Below, piece after piece: positions 63,287 through 64,000 of a stretch of 64,000 nucleotides of DNA; positions within the stretch are counted from its first letter, which is position 1, and every line of letters begins with the position of its first letter. The position numbers were made by a program, and so were the translations under genes. The notes below the pieces were generated by a model. That model made no database searches. It was given only the letters and a program-made list of their open reading frames with translations, and was not told where the DNA came from. Source of the stretch: Galbitalea soli (lineage in GTDB: Bacteria > Actinomycetota > Actinomycetes > Actinomycetales > Microbacteriaceae); NCBI RefSeq assembly GCF_010686725.1, contig NZ_JAAGWZ010000005.1, positions 1-64,000 on the forward strand, given 5' to 3'.

Positions 63287-64000
63287 TCAGGCGCGCACGT
63301 CGACCACGGTGCGCCCGCGGAGTTCGCCGCGCAGGATGGCGGCGCCGGCATCGATCGCTCCCTCGAGCGGCACGACGGTGGTCATCCGGTCGAGCAGTTC
63401 GTAGTCGAGGTCGCGCGCGAGACGGGCCCACGCGGCGTGACGCGGGGCGGGCGGGCACTCGACCGAGTTGATGCCCACGAGGCTGACCCCCCGCAGGATG
63501 AACGGCAGCACCGTGAGCGGAACGTCGACGCCCCCCACCAAGCCGCAGGCCGTGACCGTTCCGCCGTAGTTCGTCTCGGCGATCGCGGTGGCGAGGGTCT
63601 GCCCGCCCACGGAGTCGATGACCCCGGCCCAGCGCTGCCGCAGGAGTGGGCGCCCGGCGGACTCGAACTCGGCCCGATCCACGGTCTCCGCGGCGCCCAG
63701 CGAGAGCAGGTACTCGCGGTGCTCGGGCCGGCCGGTCGAGGCGACCACGCGGTAGCCCGCGGCCGCGAGGAGGGCGACGGCGATCGAGCCGACCCCGCCC
63801 GAGGCGCCGGTCACGAGGATGTCGCCGTCGCCGGGTCGCACCCCGCCCGAACCGGGCACGGCGGGGGAGCGGTCGGCGCCCTCGAGCGCGAGCACGGAGA
63901 GCGCGGCGGTGAACCCTGCCGTTCCGATCGCGGCGGCACGTGCGGGCGACATCCCCGCCGGAAGCGCGACGAGGGAGGAGGAGTCGACGGATGCCCGCTC
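63287..64000 (-). CDS. Zinc-free quinone oxidoreductase, YhdH/YhfP (AcuI-like) type, partial
   Basis: The last 237 residues of a medium-chain dehydrogenase; the N-terminus lies beyond the window. The nucleotide-binding motif is VTGASGGVGSIAVALLAAAGY, with the Ser/Thr-Arg NADPH site in ASTGRPEH. The SVECPPAPRHAAWARLA segment is typical of the YhdH/AcuI group that reduces acrylyl-CoA. It reads leftward, 31 bases before the DUF1304 start. Confidence 0.85.
   Translation of the reverse strand, partial: ERASVDSSSLVALPAGMSPARAAAIGTAGFTAALSVLALEGADRSPAVPGSGGVRPGDGDILVTGASGGVGSIAVALLAAAGYRVVASTGRPEHREYLLSLGAAETVDRAEFESAGRPLLRQRWAGVIDSVGGQTLATAIAETNYGGTVTACGLVGGVDVPLTVLPFILRGVSLVGINSVECPPAPRHAAWARLARDLDYELLDRMTTVVPLEGAIDAGAAILRGELRGRTVVDVRA

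Overview
The window is high-GC DNA from an actinobacterium, most likely a member of the Microbacteriaceae. Pointers are NucS (the actinobacterial mismatch endonuclease), a complete heme pathway of the Gram-positive coproporphyrin type with an actinobacterial [2Fe-2S] ferrochelatase, a NucS-SseB-MFS neighbourhood, actinobacterial-type XylA and ROK proteins, and many genes that start directly 6-8 nt after a TANNNT -10 box (leaderless transcription). The family assignment is inference; no rRNA or tRNA gene was seen.

Layout. 1-3.6 kb: the end of an IS481-type element, then a leftward cassette of a small secreted protein, two ABC-2-like membrane proteins and a BcrA-type ATPase. 3.6-8 kb: glycerate kinase, a VOC protein, an OhrR/OsmC organic-peroxide pair and a polytopic membrane protein. 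8-20 kb: a xylo-oligosaccharide locus (GH43, GH3, ABC sugar importer, LacI regulator, xylulokinase, xylose isomerase, ROK/XylR-like regulator). 20-24 kb: UppP and a large fusion of a CDP-glycerol-transferase-like domain with a GT4 glycosyltransferase. 24-26.7 kb: a persulfide-response operon (CoA-disulfide reductase-rhodanese, two rhodaneses, CstR-like repressor) behind a textbook CsoR/CstR operator. 26.7-27.1 kb: a repeat element with perfect 23-bp terminal inverted repeats. 27.2-29 kb: a small membrane module built round a b6-type cytochrome b with no Rieske protein. 29-37.7 kb: methyltransferase, zinc-ribbon/nuclease-like protein, histidine phosphatase, S53 protease, MFS and APC transporters. 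37.7-40.4 kb: a type III polyketide synthase followed by a methyltransferase-flavoprotein fusion, resembling Streptomyces srsA-srsB-srsC. 40.4-52.2 kb: citrate/methylcitrate synthase, an inverted pair of 116-bp repeats enclosing a zinc-ribbon protein and a second OhrR-like regulator, HAD phosphatase, NucS, SseB, an MFS sugar transporter with a divergent LacI regulator, epimerase, M13 peptidase, beta-lactamase-fold hydrolase and GNAT acetyltransferase. 52.2-62.8 kb: all genes from glutamyl-tRNA to heme (hemA divergent from hemE-hemY-[three membrane-associated genes]-hemQ-hemH-hemC-hemD-hemB-hemL). 62.8-64 kb: a DUF1304 protein and a truncated quinone oxidoreductase.

How it works together. GH43 and GH3 lack signal peptides, so they probably cleave imported xylo-oligosaccharides in the cytoplasm, feeding XylA and XylB. 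LacI and ROK proteins with visible palindromic sites would control this. The persulfide operon and the cytochrome b module adjoin each other and may be linked by sulfur or redox metabolism, but that is conjecture. The most unusual items are the 116-bp repeat family, the Rieske-less cytochrome b module, the SrsB-SrsC-type fusion, the overlapping hemA/hemE divergent promoter, and two tiny leaderless ORFs coupled to downstream genes by GTGA overlaps.
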